A stretch of 64,000 nt of DNA from Betaproteobacteria bacterium. Its GTDB lineage: Bacteria; Pseudomonadota; Gammaproteobacteria; Burkholderiales; SG8-41. The stretch is taken from assembly GCA_900299145.1 (NCBI GenBank), contig OMIN01000100.1:1-64000 (forward strand), written 5' to 3'. The notes below the pieces were generated by a model. That model saw only the letters and a list, made by a program, of their open reading frames with translations. It was not told where the DNA came from and did not search any database. The first letter of the stretch is position 1, and each line of letters begins with the position of its first letter. Of the stretch, positions 10,287 to 18,912 are shown one piece after another. The translations under genes were made by a program, and so were the position numbers.

Positions 10287-10994
10287 CTACTTTCTTGCCA
10301 CATTCACTGGCGCCGCCGGTGTAGCTGCGACCGCCACAACCACGGCAGGCGCTGCCGGCGCAGTTGGCTTGGCAGCAGGTTTCACTGCCGCTGTTGCACC
10401 ACCGGAAGCCGGTGTTGCCGCTACTGCCGGTGCAGGTGTTCCTGCTTTCGGCGCCGATGCTTTTACAGGCGCCTTGCCACCCTTTTTGGGCGACATCACC
10501 ATCACCAACTGCCGCCCTTCCATTTTCGGAAACTGCTCTACGACTGCAAACGGCTCCAACTCCGTGCGGATGCGTTCCAGCAGCCGCACACCAAATTCTT
10601 GATGTGCCATTTCACGTCCGCGATAACGCAGCGTGATTTTGGCTTTATCGCCTTCTTCGAGGAATCGCAACAGGTTGCGGATCTTGATTTTGTAGTCGCC
10701 CTCGTCAGTGCCGGGCCGGAATTTCACTTCCTTGACCACAATCTGCTTTTGCTTCAACTTGGCTTCGTGCTGGCGTTTGCTCTCACGGTATTTGAACTTG
10801 CCAAAATCCATGATGCGGCAGACGGGCGGTACCGCCGTCGGCGCAATTTCCACCAGATCCAGTTCGGCTTCTTCGGCCAGCTTGTTGGCCGCCGCTATGC
10901 TGACAACACCTATCGGTTCACCGTTTACGCCAATTAGACGTACCTCCGGGGCGGTGATCTCGGTGTTGATGCGGGCTTCCTTATCCTGTGCTAT
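10287..10994 (-). CDS. infC: Translation initiation factor IF-3 with ATA start and long Ala/Pro tail
   Basis: IF-3 binds the 30S subunit and checks start codons. The conserved frame runs upstream of the first ATG/GTG (10853) to [25 protein letters not shown], the standard IF-3 N-terminus. The start is therefore ATA (10992-10994), seven bases after AAGGAG. A non-canonical infC start is known in bacteria (ATT in E. coli) and serves autoregulation. The two IF-3 domains are complete and end near [15 protein letters not shown]. About 65 further residues, mostly Ala, Pro, Val and Lys, form a low-complexity tail that makes the protein 235 aa against a usual 175-180. Confidence 0.95.
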   Translation of the reverse strand: MAQDKEARINTEITAPEVRLIGVNGEPIGVVSIAAANKLAEEAELDLVEIAPTAVPPVCRIMDFGKFKYRESKRQHEAKLKQKQIVVKEVKFRPGTDEGDYKIKIRNLLRFLEEGDKAKITLRYRGREMAHQEFGVRLLERIRTELEPFAVVEQFPKMEGRQLVMVMSPKKGGKAPVKASAPKAGTPAPAVAATPASGGATAAVKPAAKPTAPAAPAVVVAVAATPAAPVNVARK

Positions 10995-11030
10995 GCGATA
11001 ACTCCTTGAATTTATTAAATAATTTTACCA

Positions 11031-12950
11031 TCATCGTCCGCGCCGGGCTTCATCCTGCTTCACACGGGAAATGAAGTCCGCCAGAGCCATTTGGCCCAAG
11101 TCCTCACCTTTGCGGGTTCTGACGGCAACCAGTCGGGCTGCCACTTCCTTATCGCCAACCACTAATTGATAAGGTAGCTTTTGGAGACTATGTTCCCGTA
11201 TTTTATAGGAAATCTTCTCATTTCTCAAGTCAGCGATAGCCCTCACACCAGCCGATTTGAGCGCCAATTCAACCTCTTGCGCGTAACCGGCCTGGTGCTC
11301 GGTGATGCTGGATACCACCACCTGCACCGGCGACAACCATACCGGCATCGCCCCGGCGTAGTTTTCGATCAATATTCCGATAAAACGCTCCAGCGAGCCC
11401 AAAATCGCGCGATGCAGCATCACCGGCGTGTTGCGCGCGTTGTCCTCGGTGACATATTCCGCGCCAAGCCGGCCCGGCAGCGCGAAATCCAGTTGTAGCG
11501 TGCCGCATTGCCACACCCGCGCCAACGAATCCTTCAGCGAAAACTCGATTTTTGGGCCATAAAATGCGCCTTCGCCGGGATTCAGTTCCCAGTGGAGGTT
11601 CTTGGCGTCCAGCGACGCCTTCAGTGCGGCCTCGGCGCGATCCCATACCTCGTCTGCGCCGATGCGCTTGGGCGGCCGGGTGGACAGTTTGACCTCGATA
11701 TCGTTAAAGCCAAAATCAGCGTAGACGTTGCGCAGCAGGTCGATAAAGCGCCCCGCTTCGTCCTGAATCTGCGATTCAGTGCAAAAAATATGCGCGTCAT
11801 CTTGCACAAACCCACGCACGCGCATCAGGCCGTGTAACGCGCCGGAAGGCTCATTGCGATGGCATGAACCAAACTCGGCAATGCGCAACGGCAGGTCACG
11901 ATAACTCTTCACGCCCTGGTTGAAAATCTGCACGTGGCCAGGGCAGTTCATCGGCTTCACCGCGTAGTCGCGTTTTTCCGATTCGGTCGTGAACATGTTT
12001 TCGCGATAGTTTTCCCAGTGGCCGGATTTCTCCCACAACACGCGATCCATCACCATCGGCGTGCGCACCTCGCGGTAACCCGCTTCGTTGAGTAACCCAC
12101 GCATGTACTGCTCGATGATTTGCCACACAGTCCAGCCGTGCGGATGCCAGAACACCATGCCCGGCGCGTCGTCCTGCAAGTGAAACAAATCGAGTTGGCG
12201 GCCAAGTTTGCGGTGATCGCGCTTTTCGGCCTCTTCGAGCCGATGCAAATAGGCTTCCTGATCTTCTTTTTTCGCCCACGCCGTACCGTAGACGCGGGTC
12301 AGCATTTCGTTTTTCGAGTCGCCGCGCCAGTACGCGCCCGCCACCTTCATCAGCTTGAACACTTTGAGCTTGCCGGTGGAAGGCACGTGCGGCCCGCGGC
12401 ACAGGTCGATGAAATTATCCTGTTTATACAGGGAGATCGCCTCGTTGGACGGTATCGACGCGATGATTTCCGCCTTGTACTTTTCGCCCAAGCCGGTGAA
12501 AAACTGTACAGCTTCGTCACGCGGCATTTCGGTACGCTCGACTTTCACGTCACGCTTGGCAATCTCCGCCATGCGCTTTTCAATCGCCGTGAGGTCTTCC
12601 GGTGTAAACGGCCGTTTATACGAAAAGTCATAGTAGAACCCGTCGTCGATCACTGGGCCAATGGTCACCTGCGCATCCGGGAACAACTCTTTTACCGCAT
12701 GCGCGAGCAGGTGTGCTGACGAATGCCGCAGAATTTCCACACCGGCCGCGTCCTTGTCAGTAACAATTGCCAGTTCAGCGTCCGCATCAATCGTATACGA
12801 CGTGTCGACCAGTATCCCGTTCACGCGGCCGGCCAACGCTGCTTTTGCCAGACCTGGTCCGATTGACGCGGCGACACCGGCCACCGTGATGGCGTTATCG
12901 AACGATCGCTGCGATCCATCGGGAAGTTTTACGTTGATTGCTCCAGCCAT
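11031..12950 (-). CDS. thrS: Threonyl-tRNA synthetase
   Basis: 639-aa class II synthetase. Domains in order: TGS ([15 protein letters not shown]), editing domain with [16 protein letters not shown], catalytic core with [10 protein letters not shown] (zinc cysteine) and a motif 2 region [14 protein letters not shown], and a C-terminal anticodon-binding domain. The frame is open to 12974, but the ATG at 12950 with GGAG six bases upstream is the better start. It is first in the thrS-infC-rpmI-rplT string. A strong terminator lies only 23 bases upstream of this start, implying a regulated leader. Confidence 0.97.
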   Translation of the reverse strand: MAGAINVKLPDGSQRSFDNAITVAGVAASIGPGLAKAALAGRVNGILVDTSYTIDADAELAIVTDKDAAGVEILRHSSAHLLAHAVKELFPDAQVTIGPVIDDGFYYDFSYKRPFTPEDLTAIEKRMAEIAKRDVKVERTEMPRDEAVQFFTGLGEKYKAEIIASIPSNEAISLYKQDNFIDLCRGPHVPSTGKLKVFKLMKVAGAYWRGDSKNEMLTRVYGTAWAKKEDQEAYLHRLEEAEKRDHRKLGRQLDLFHLQDDAPGMVFWHPHGWTVWQIIEQYMRGLLNEAGYREVRTPMVMDRVLWEKSGHWENYRENMFTTESEKRDYAVKPMNCPGHVQIFNQGVKSYRDLPLRIAEFGSCHRNEPSGALHGLMRVRGFVQDDAHIFCTESQIQDEAGRFIDLLRNVYADFGFNDIEVKLSTRPPKRIGADEVWDRAEAALKASLDAKNLHWELNPGEGAFYGPKIEFSLKDSLARVWQCGTLQLDFALPGRLGAEYVTEDNARNTPVMLHRAILGSLERFIGILIENYAGAMPVWLSPVQVVVSSITEHQAGYAQEVELALKSAGVRAIADLRNEKISYKIREHSLQKLPYQLVVGDKEVAARLVAVRTRKGEDLGQMALADFISRVKQDEARRGR

Positions 12951-12972
12951 CTCAAACTCCAATCCTGCAAAC

Positions 12973-12999
12973 AAAAAAAGTGCGGACCAGCCGCACTTT
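12973..12999 (-). terminator. Intrinsic terminator in the thrS leader
   Basis: On the minus strand AAAGTGCGG, a five-base loop, CCGCACTTT, then four more Ts. It ends 23 bases before the thrS start codon, too close to fit a promoter in between. It may be a thrS attenuator, or the terminator of the cytochrome gene read through into thrS. Confidence 0.75.
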
Positions 13000-13200
13000 T
13001 CGAATTTAAACCAATACTACGGAAAATAAGGACGCGACTGACTTAAGGCCTTCCTTCACCCCTAGTTCGCGGTCTCATTGGCACCCCTAAACGCACTATC
13101 GCGTTCCCGATAAAATCAGTGATGTAATGTATTGAATTTTATCACAAATTGGTGCGACTGCAGACCAGCGACGAGCCGCCCCAGATAGTCTTGCGGTCTG

Positions 13201-13689
13201 TCAGCGAGCAAAATTCCTGATGTAACGCACCAACTGCCAGATTTCCTCGTCTGTCAGATTGCGGTAGGCCGGCATGCTCGACCCCGTTTGCGGCGGCATC
13301 GCGGTATCCGGCGAGCCGTTCTGAATGATCCAGAAAAGTTGCCCGTCCGGCAAATCACTCATGATCTCCTTGCAGGTAAAGTTGCGTGGCCGCGGCACAT
13401 ATTGACTGGCCAGATAGCCCTTGCCGTCACCTTTTGCACCGTGACAGAACAGACAAGGTACTGACTTGGACTTGCCGGTATAGCTACGTTCAGCGGCCGC
13501 CAGTACTTCCGGCGATGCAGGCAAAGGGTTGGTGCGAGACAAATAGTCTGCCGGCGCCTTGGCCGTATTGCGTCGCTGCGGGCATTCTCCCGGCGCAGGA
13601 TCCGCTGCGTTCGCCAAACCCGTGCCAACCCATGAACACAAAAATACAAATAAAATCAGATACTTATGAATTGCATCCCATTCCGGCAT
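13201..13689 (-). CDS. Periplasmic c-type cytochrome, class I
   Basis: 162-aa secreted monoheme cytochrome. The N-terminus has a hydrophobic signal segment (HKYLILFVFLCSWVGTGLANA, cleavage near residue 28). The heme motif is CLFCH within VPCLFCHGAKGDGKG; a distal Met is likely in AMPPQTGSSMPAYRNLTDEE, and IWQLVRYIRNF is the usual C-terminal helix. The ATG follows GAGGAGGG. Its electron-transfer partner is unknown. A copy of the AT-rich dispersed repeat encodes most of the signal peptide's hydrophobic core, so that stretch differs sharply in base composition from the rest of the gene. Confidence 0.88.
   Translation of the reverse strand: MPEWDAIHKYLILFVFLCSWVGTGLANAADPAPGECPQRRNTAKAPADYLSRTNPLPASPEVLAAAERSYTGKSKSVPCLFCHGAKGDGKGYLASQYVPRPRNFTCKEIMSDLPDGQLFWIIQNGSPDTAMPPQTGSSMPAYRNLTDEEIWQLVRYIRNFAR
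13641..13666 (-). repeat. AT-rich dispersed repeat, copy 1 (inside cytochrome signal peptide)
   Basis: Reads TAAGTATCTGATTTTATTTG and on into Ts on the minus strand. It is in sense orientation and in frame, encoding KYLILFVF of the cytochrome signal peptide. Confidence 0.8.
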
Positions 13690-14053
13690 TATCCCTCCTC
13701 GTTAGGGGCTTTACCGCCGCTATCCTCCAGGACACGCACGCAAGCCTTCTTGGTCCGATGGTTGTACTGGTTGTTTACTGATTTGCAATTGCCATTGCTT
13801 ATGCCAGCCAAATTTGTCATCGGAGGACTTGTCCGCCAGCCGATTATCGCGTTGCACAACACGCGTGACTGTGAACTATTTCACACTTGCCTGAAGATTT
13901 CCGTAGCAAACCCGCCCACCTCAATCCGGTTTGCCCAAGTAATTTGACTGCATTGCCGCCTGCCCACCGCCGGATTAGTATCCAAGGCAAAACATTGTCA
14001 GAACGTCCCCGTTCTGCGCGCCCGCCATCTCACTTTCCCAACCGGAGCACCCC
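13690..14053. other. Divergent intergenic region
   Basis: About 360 bases between the leftward cytochrome gene and the rightward BKACE gene. It should hold both promoters; no clear operator, RNA or gene was seen. Confidence 0.4.
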
Positions 14054-14988
14054 GTGGCCGAAGCCCGTAAAGTCATTATCACCTGCGCCGTCACTGGCTC
14101 GATACATACGCCGACCATGACGCCCTATCTGCCGATCACGCCAGCGGAAATTGCCGATGGCGCGGTCGGTGCGGCCGAAGCCGGCGCCGCCATTCTGCAT
14201 TTGCACGCGCGCGACCCGGTGGACGGCCGGCCCACGCCTGACCCAAAGGTGTTCATGCAGTTTCTGCCGCAGATCAAAGCCAACTCCGATGCGGTGATCA
14301 ACATCACCACCGGCGGCGGCCACGGCATGACTGTCGAGGAGCGCCTCGCCGGGCCGCTGATGGCCCAACCCGAAGTGTGCTCGCTCAACATGGGCTCGAT
14401 GAACTTTGGGCTGTATCCCAATCTCGATAGACGCCGCGAGTGGAAACACGAATGGGAGCCGCAATACCTCGAAGCCAGCCGCGATTTCATTTTTCGCAAC
14501 ACCTTCAAGGACATCGAGTATTCGTTAAAGCACCTCGGCGAAGGCTGCGGCACACGCTTTGAATTCGAGTGTTACGACGTCGGGCATCTTTACAACCTGG
14601 CGCATTTTCTCGACCGCAAACTGGTAAAGCCGCCGCTCTTCGTGCAGACGATATTCGGCATCCTCGGCGGCATCGGCACGCACCACGAAAATCTGATGCA
14701 CATGGAACCATCGCCGACAAACTGTTCGGCAATCAGTACGTATGGTCGATTCTCGGTGCAGGCCGCCACCAGATGGGGCTTGTGACCATGGGCGCGCTGA
14801 TGGGCGGCAACGTGCGCGTGGGCCTTGAAGACAGTATTTATCTGGGCAAGGGCGAACTGGCCAAAAGTAACGCCGCGCAGGTGGCAAAGATCCGCCGCAT
14901 CCTCGAAGACCTGTCGCTGGACATCGCAACACCCGCCGACGCACGACGCATGCTGGATTTAAAGGGCGCGGCGAACGTCGCTTTCTAA
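14054..14988 (+). pseudogene. Beta-keto acid cleavage enzyme (BKACE, DUF849), frameshifted
   Basis: BKACE enzymes are zinc-dependent TIM barrels that condense a beta-keto acid with acetyl-CoA, giving acetoacetate and a CoA ester. The first frame reads VIITCAVTGSIHTPTM, ILHLHARDPVDGRPTPD and ITTGGGHGMTVEERL to about residue 217 (ENLMHM); the family then continues one frame back from 14704 with GTIADKLFGNQYVWSILGAG to MGGNVRVGLEDSIYLGKGE and the stop at 14988. One base is missing around 14700-14706. Restoring it gives 311 aa, the normal length. The start is GTG after a GGAG. Either a real inactivating mutation or a base lost from a short G run. Confidence 0.85.
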
Positions 14989-14995
14989 CCCTTCC

Positions 14996-15022
14996 TAACT
15001 ATTTGTTTTTATTAAATATTTA
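14996..15022 (+). repeat. AT-rich dispersed repeat, copy 2
   Basis: Begins TAACTATTTGTTTTTATTAA, seven bases after the BKACE stop codon, in the convergent gap before the Bug gene. Confidence 0.85.
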
Positions 15023-15093
15023 GCCGGCGCACGCAGTCACGGTACTACCACTGAACCACCGGGTTGCCGGCGGCTGCCCAATAACGACGCGCG

Positions 15094-16104
15094 CTAATCG
15101 CTTGGCTTGATGTTCGCTGCGCGGATCACTTTCGCCCACTTCAGCTGATCTTGCGCGAGAAACGCACTGAACGATTCGGGCGTACCGCCGATGGGTTCGG
15201 CGCCTTCACGCAGGAACCGTTCACGTACGTCCGCCAGCGTCAGCATGCGCGCCACATCGCTGTTGATTTTTATGACGATCTCGCGCGGCATGCCCGCCGG
15301 GCCGACCAGTCCGTACCAACCCACCACTTCGTAACCTGGCACGCTTTCGCCGATGGAGGGCACCTCGGGTAACAGCGGTGATCGTTTGGCCATGGTAACG
15401 CCTACACCGCGCAACTTGCGGCCCTTGACCAGCGACACCGACGACGAAATCGACGGAAACGACAAATCCACCTGCCCGCCCATGATGTCAACCAGCGCGG
15501 GCGACGATCCTTTGTACGGCACGTGAATGAATTTTACCTGCGCAATCTGCTGCAACAGCTCGCCCGACAGATGGCCGGGAGAACCGGTACCCGCCGTGGC
15601 CTGTGTAAGAGTGCCCGCTTTCGAGCGCGCGATGGCCAGCAACTCCGTGACGTTTTTCGCGGGCACTGAGGGATGCACCACCAGCACATTGGGAATACCA
15701 GCCACCAGCGACACCGCCGTAAAATCCTTGAGCGGATCACGCTGCTGGCGCGTATACAGCATCGGGTTAATGGTGAGTCCCGCCGATGACATGAACAGCG
15801 CGTGCCCATCGGGCGCGGATTTCGCGGTCATATCGCCTGCAATCAGGCCGTTGGCGCCAGCGCGGTTTTCGACTATCACCTGCTGCCCCCAGGCAGCCGT
15901 CAGTTGCTGCGCGACAATGCGGCTGGACGTGTCGGCAAAGCCGCCGGGCAGAAAGCCGGCGATGATGCGCACGGGTTTCGCCGGAAAGGTCTGCCCAGCG
16001 GATTGCACGGGCTGCGCCATCACAGTGTCCTGCAGCAGCAACGCCGATGCCAGCCCCACAAAAGAAACGGCCACAAAGCCCTTGCGGTGAGTCGTGGCCG
16101 GCAT
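15094..16104 (-). CDS. Bug/TctC-family periplasmic substrate-binding protein
   Basis: 336-aa receptor of the tripartite tricarboxylate (TTT) type, which binds carboxylated small molecules in the periplasm. A signal peptide (about 1-30) is followed by FPAKPVRIIAGFLPGGFADTSSRIVAQQL, then VIVENRAGANGLIAGDMTAKSAPDGHALFM and AGTGSPGHLSGELLQ, and ends ANIKPSD. It begins 27 bases after the selenoprotein gene ends and is probably the last gene of that operon. No TctA/TctB membrane partner is nearby, as is common for Bug proteins. The ligand cannot be predicted. Confidence 0.92.
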   Translation of the reverse strand: MPATTHRKGFVAVSFVGLASALLLQDTVMAQPVQSAGQTFPAKPVRIIAGFLPGGFADTSSRIVAQQLTAAWGQQVIVENRAGANGLIAGDMTAKSAPDGHALFMSSAGLTINPMLYTRQQRDPLKDFTAVSLVAGIPNVLVVHPSVPAKNVTELLAIARSKAGTLTQATAGTGSPGHLSGELLQQIAQVKFIHVPYKGSSPALVDIMGGQVDLSFPSISSSVSLVKGRKLRGVGVTMAKRSPLLPEVPSIGESVPGYEVVGWYGLVGPAGMPREIVIKINSDVARMLTLADVRERFLREGAEPIGGTPESFSAFLAQDQLKWAKVIRAANIKPSD

Positions 16105-16131
16105 ACTGCTACGCTAATCAGGAAGGACGGC

Positions 16132-16668
16132 TTAGCCGACCTGCCCTTCCATCAGAAGTTTGACCACTTCCGGCGTGATCTCGCGGGCACGCTGATCAAG
16201 CTGGGCTTCCGTGAGATTGGCGATCGGATGCGGCATTTCCAGAAAACGGAAACCTTCGAGCCCCCACGTGCGCGCCATGGCGTTGCCTGTGGCACGGAAC
16301 ACGTGCGTGATAATCGAAGCGGAGGGGATGCCTTGCTGTTCAAACACGATGCTGTCGAGCACACTGCCCGAGCTGCATGACCCTCAATCCCCGACGCCGG
16401 CAACGATCACATCGACGTTGCCTTTGTACTCCTCGATGATTTCGGAATGCGGCGCGGAGCCGGAGCTTTTTTTCTTGCGGATCACGTGCGATTTCGCGCC
16501 GTGCTCTTTTTCAAGAATATCCGCGATGCGCAGCAGCAACTGGTCAGAGTTGTGCTTGATATTGTCGATAAGCCCCACGCGCAGGCCTTGCAGCGACTTG
16601 GGCCGCGGCGCGTAGTTGATTCGCCGACCCGAGATTTCGGTAGTCGGATCCAGCACTTGCACTGTCAT
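16132..16668 (-). CDS. UGSC-family selenoprotein (TGA decoded as selenocysteine)
   Basis: 178-aa protein in one frame interrupted only by TGA at 16384-16386 (codon 95). The sequence reads VDVIVAGVGD, TGA, GSCSSGSVLDSIVFEQQ, which is the U-G-S-C motif that names the UGSC family of (seleno)proteins; Cys98 is the resolving cysteine. The N-terminus (VLDPTTEISG, then LQGLRVGLIDNIKHNSDQLL) and C-terminus (AREITPEVVKLLMEGQVG) also match the family as remembered. The ATG follows AAAGGAG. The biochemical role is unestablished; a redox or reductive-cleavage activity is plausible from the Sec/Cys pair. It lies between an unknown conserved gene and a Bug receptor. The reading depends on selenocysteine machinery (selA, selB, selC, selD) outside this window. 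Confidence 0.85.
16349..16378 (-). promoter_or_regulatory. Candidate bacterial SECIS hairpin
   Basis: Starting six bases after the TGA, AUGC pairs with GCAU and, inside it, GGGC pairs with GCUC around the loop AGUGU. The apical loop lies about 19-23 bases after the TGA, close to where SelB-dependent SECIS loops lie. Pairing was done by eye and is weak in the lower stem. Confidence 0.35.
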
Positions 16669-16685
16669 GATGCCGATCTCCTTTT

Positions 16686-16712
16686 AAAAACATTAATTAA
16701 AACAGATACTTA
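16686..16712 (-). repeat. AT-rich dispersed repeat, copy 3
   Basis: Reads TAAGTATCTGTTTTAATTAA on the minus strand, between the unknown conserved gene and the selenoprotein. The AT tract runs directly into the selenoprotein ribosome-binding site. Confidence 0.85.
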
Positions 16713-16741
16713 CGATAAACCCCTGAACCCACAAAAGCCGT

Positions 16742-17776
16742 TTATACCTTGATTTCGCGCGTCACGCTTTGCGAACCGTTCTTGCCGCCCCAGCCCGGAA
16801 TGTACGACGACTGCACGCCAGCGATGCCGCCCGCTGCGATCACCAGAAAATCCTGCGGCGTTTCAACCAGATCGACCATCGTTTTTTCATCGCCCGCCGC
16901 CACCGCGCCCGGCATGACGTTGATGCGCTTCAATTCCGCCACGCTGCACTTGGAATTTTCAAAGCAATAATTCTGCACCTGCTCACGCGTCCAGCCCGCT
17001 TTTTTCATAGTCAGTTGATGCTCGCCGGGGAAAACCATCGCGTATTGCGGCTTGCGGTTGGTGCCGGCCGAAATACGCATGTTGGCGCACATGGTCGTCA
17101 AAATACCCTGCGGATCGGCGCTCAACTGATTTGAAATTTGATGCGGCGCCAGCGCGGCAAACACCGTCACTGCGTTTTGCTCGCGGCTGAAACCACGCGT
17201 GGTGTGAAACGGCGGCCACGGACTGGTCTCGGTTTCGTTCTCGGCAATGCAAAAACTGTACTTGCCGCCATGGCCCATGCTGCTGCGATCCAGCTCACCC
17301 GGCATGGTGCCGATGACGTTGCGCATCACCAGACGAATCGCGCGGCCAATGGTCGCATTCGCGCGCCAGCCGGGCCCGAACAGATTGTCGCCGGAATTGA
17401 TATCGAGCTTTTTCGCAATCGGCCCGTTCAGCAGCATGAACACCGCCGAACCGCCGGTGCTCGTCGCCGGGCCGTGATAACCGTATTTCGGATCGGCCAG
17501 CGCTTCCACCGCCGCCGCGATCACCGGCATGTATTCAGATTTGCAGCCCGCCATCACCGCGTTGATCGCAACCTTCTCGGCCGTCACCTTCACCTGGCGA
17601 TTTTCGATAAATGCCAGTTGATGCTGCGGATCCAGCTTCGCCGCCGTAAGCATGGCCTCCACCCGCTCCGCCGTCGGCGGCACCACCGGCAATCCATCCG
17701 TCCAGCCGTTGGTGTAACAAAGATCAATGGCGCTGCCGATATCCTGCGCCGTGTGGCGCCGTGCCTTGAGTTCCAT
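16742..17776 (-). CDS. Conserved protein of unknown function beside the selenoprotein
   Basis: 344-aa soluble protein with no signal peptide or membrane helix. Family not recognised. Notable stretches: IDLCYTNGWTDGLPVVPPT near the N-terminus, VMAGCKSEYMPVIAAAVEAL, GPATSTGGSAVFMLLNGPIA, GRAIRLVMRNVIG and, near the end, VIAAGGIAGVQSSYIPGW. Several cysteines are spread along it (residue 20 and the CENSKC-like region NYCFENSKC). It precedes the UGSC selenoprotein by about 73 bases on the same strand, so the two are probably co-transcribed and may form one enzyme. The ATG follows GGGACAGGAA. Confidence 0.7.
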   Translation of the reverse strand: MELKARRHTAQDIGSAIDLCYTNGWTDGLPVVPPTAERVEAMLTAAKLDPQHQLAFIENRQVKVTAEKVAINAVMAGCKSEYMPVIAAAVEALADPKYGYHGPATSTGGSAVFMLLNGPIAKKLDINSGDNLFGPGWRANATIGRAIRLVMRNVIGTMPGELDRSSMGHGGKYSFCIAENETETSPWPPFHTTRGFSREQNAVTVFAALAPHQISNQLSADPQGILTTMCANMRISAGTNRKPQYAMVFPGEHQLTMKKAGWTREQVQNYCFENSKCSVAELKRINVMPGAVAAGDEKTMVDLVETPQDFLVIAAGGIAGVQSSYIPGWGGKNGSQSVTREIKV

Positions 17777-17896
17777 TTCCTGTCCCTTATGGTTAACAGC
17801 AGTTAACAGTTTTCCCTTTGAAGACGCAGTTTACATCAAGAATTCGCAATACCCGACAAACATATTATTCCAGGCCCCTCCGCCACTCATACTGTA

Positions 17897-18868
17897 TCAA
17901 TTCACCGCCTTAATCCCCGCCTCTTTCAACACTTTGGCAAAGCGCTCGGTTTCCTTTTTCAGGAACGCGCTGAACTCCGCCGGCGTGGAAGGCGCCGGTT
18001 CCACACCCACGCCGAGCATGCGCTCGCGCACTTCAGGCATGGCGAGCAGCTTGGTGAATTCCCGATTGAGCCGCGTGATGACGGCCTGCGGCGTGTTGGG
18101 CGGCGTGAGCAGCCCGTACCAGCCGTTCAGTTCATAGCCCGGCAAGGTTTCGGCGATGGTCGGCTGGCCGGGCGCGAGTGCCGTGGGCGAGCGGGTGGTT
18201 ACACCGAGCACCCGAGCTTTTTGGCCGCCGGCAATCAGCGACAGCGTGGGCACGGCGGTGCAGGTGGCATGCATCTGCCCGCCCATCACTTCGGTCATCG
18301 CCATCGCGCTGGCCTTGTACGGCACGTGTACGAGCTTCAAGCCCGCCATCGATTGAAAGATTTCCATGCACAAATGTGCACTGGTTCCGGTGCCGCCGGT
18401 GCCATACATCACGAAATCCGGTTTTGATTTGGCGAAGGCGATGAACTCCGCGGTGTTTTTCGCCGGGATGGTCGTGCTGGTCACGATGGCGAATGGCGTT
18501 CCGCCGATGTAACCCACCGGCACGTAGCCACGCGCGAGATGAAATTTGTCGTAGAGCGTGGTGCTGATAAGCTGCGTCAGCGTAACCACCCAAATCGTGT
18601 AACCGTCTGGCGCGGCACGCGCTACCAGTTCGGCTGCAATCAAGCCGCTCGCGCCTGGTCGGTTGTCAACGACGACCTGCTGCCCCAGCATTTCGGAAAG
18701 GCGCGGCGACAAGAGCCGCGCCACCACGTCCGAGCCGGAGGCCGCAGCAGTGGACGTCACCCAGCGTATGGGGCGCACGGGATAGTTCGGCGCAGGCTGA
18801 GCCGGTTGCGCAGCAGCCTCGAAACACATTGAAAAAAATACCAATAAATACAGATAGTTACGAAACAT
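17897..18868 (-). CDS. Bug/TctC-family periplasmic receptor (paralogue A)
   Basis: 323-aa periplasmic receptor. The signal peptide ([20 protein letters not shown]) is unusually AT-rich because a dispersed-repeat copy encodes NYLYLLVFF. The mature protein has [50 protein letters not shown] and [19 protein letters not shown]. The HLCMEIF variant is shared with the next two receptors, which marks the three as close paralogues. The frame extends to TTG at 18883; the ATG at 18868 is preferred. It lies about 120 bases upstream of the unknown conserved gene. Confidence 0.9.
   Translation of the reverse strand: MFRNYLYLLVFFSMCFEAAAQPAQPAPNYPVRPIRWVTSTAAASGSDVVARLLSPRLSEMLGQQVVVDNRPGASGLIAAELVARAAPDGYTIWVVTLTQLISTTLYDKFHLARGYVPVGYIGGTPFAIVTSTTIPAKNTAEFIAFAKSKPDFVMYGTGGTGTSAHLCMEIFQSMAGLKLVHVPYKASAMAMTEVMGGQMHATCTAVPTLSLIAGGQKARVLGVTTRSPTALAPGQPTIAETLPGYELNGWYGLLTPPNTPQAVITRLNREFTKLLAMPEVRERMLGVGVEPAPSTPAEFSAFLKKETERFAKVLKEAGIKAVN
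18832..18860 (-). repeat. AT-rich dispersed repeat, copy 4 (inside Bug signal peptide)
   Basis: Reads TAACTATCTGTATTTATTGG on the minus strand, in frame within paralogue A, encoding the hydrophobic core of its signal peptide. Confidence 0.85.
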
Positions 18869-18912
18869 CGAGAAATCACCCAAAATTCACCCCAAATCCA
18901 CTCACAAAAAAA

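Noticed and set aside
13003-13028. Further degenerate copy of the AT-rich repeat near 13.0 kb
   Set aside because: It shares only scattered bases with the core (AATACTACG against GATACTTACG) and overlaps the thrS terminator surroundings; too weak to count.
13000-13140. tRNA gene upstream of thrS, as in some related genomes
   Set aside because: No cloverleaf or proper T-arm sequence was found on either strand; the GTTCG-like spot near 13065 lacks pairing arms.
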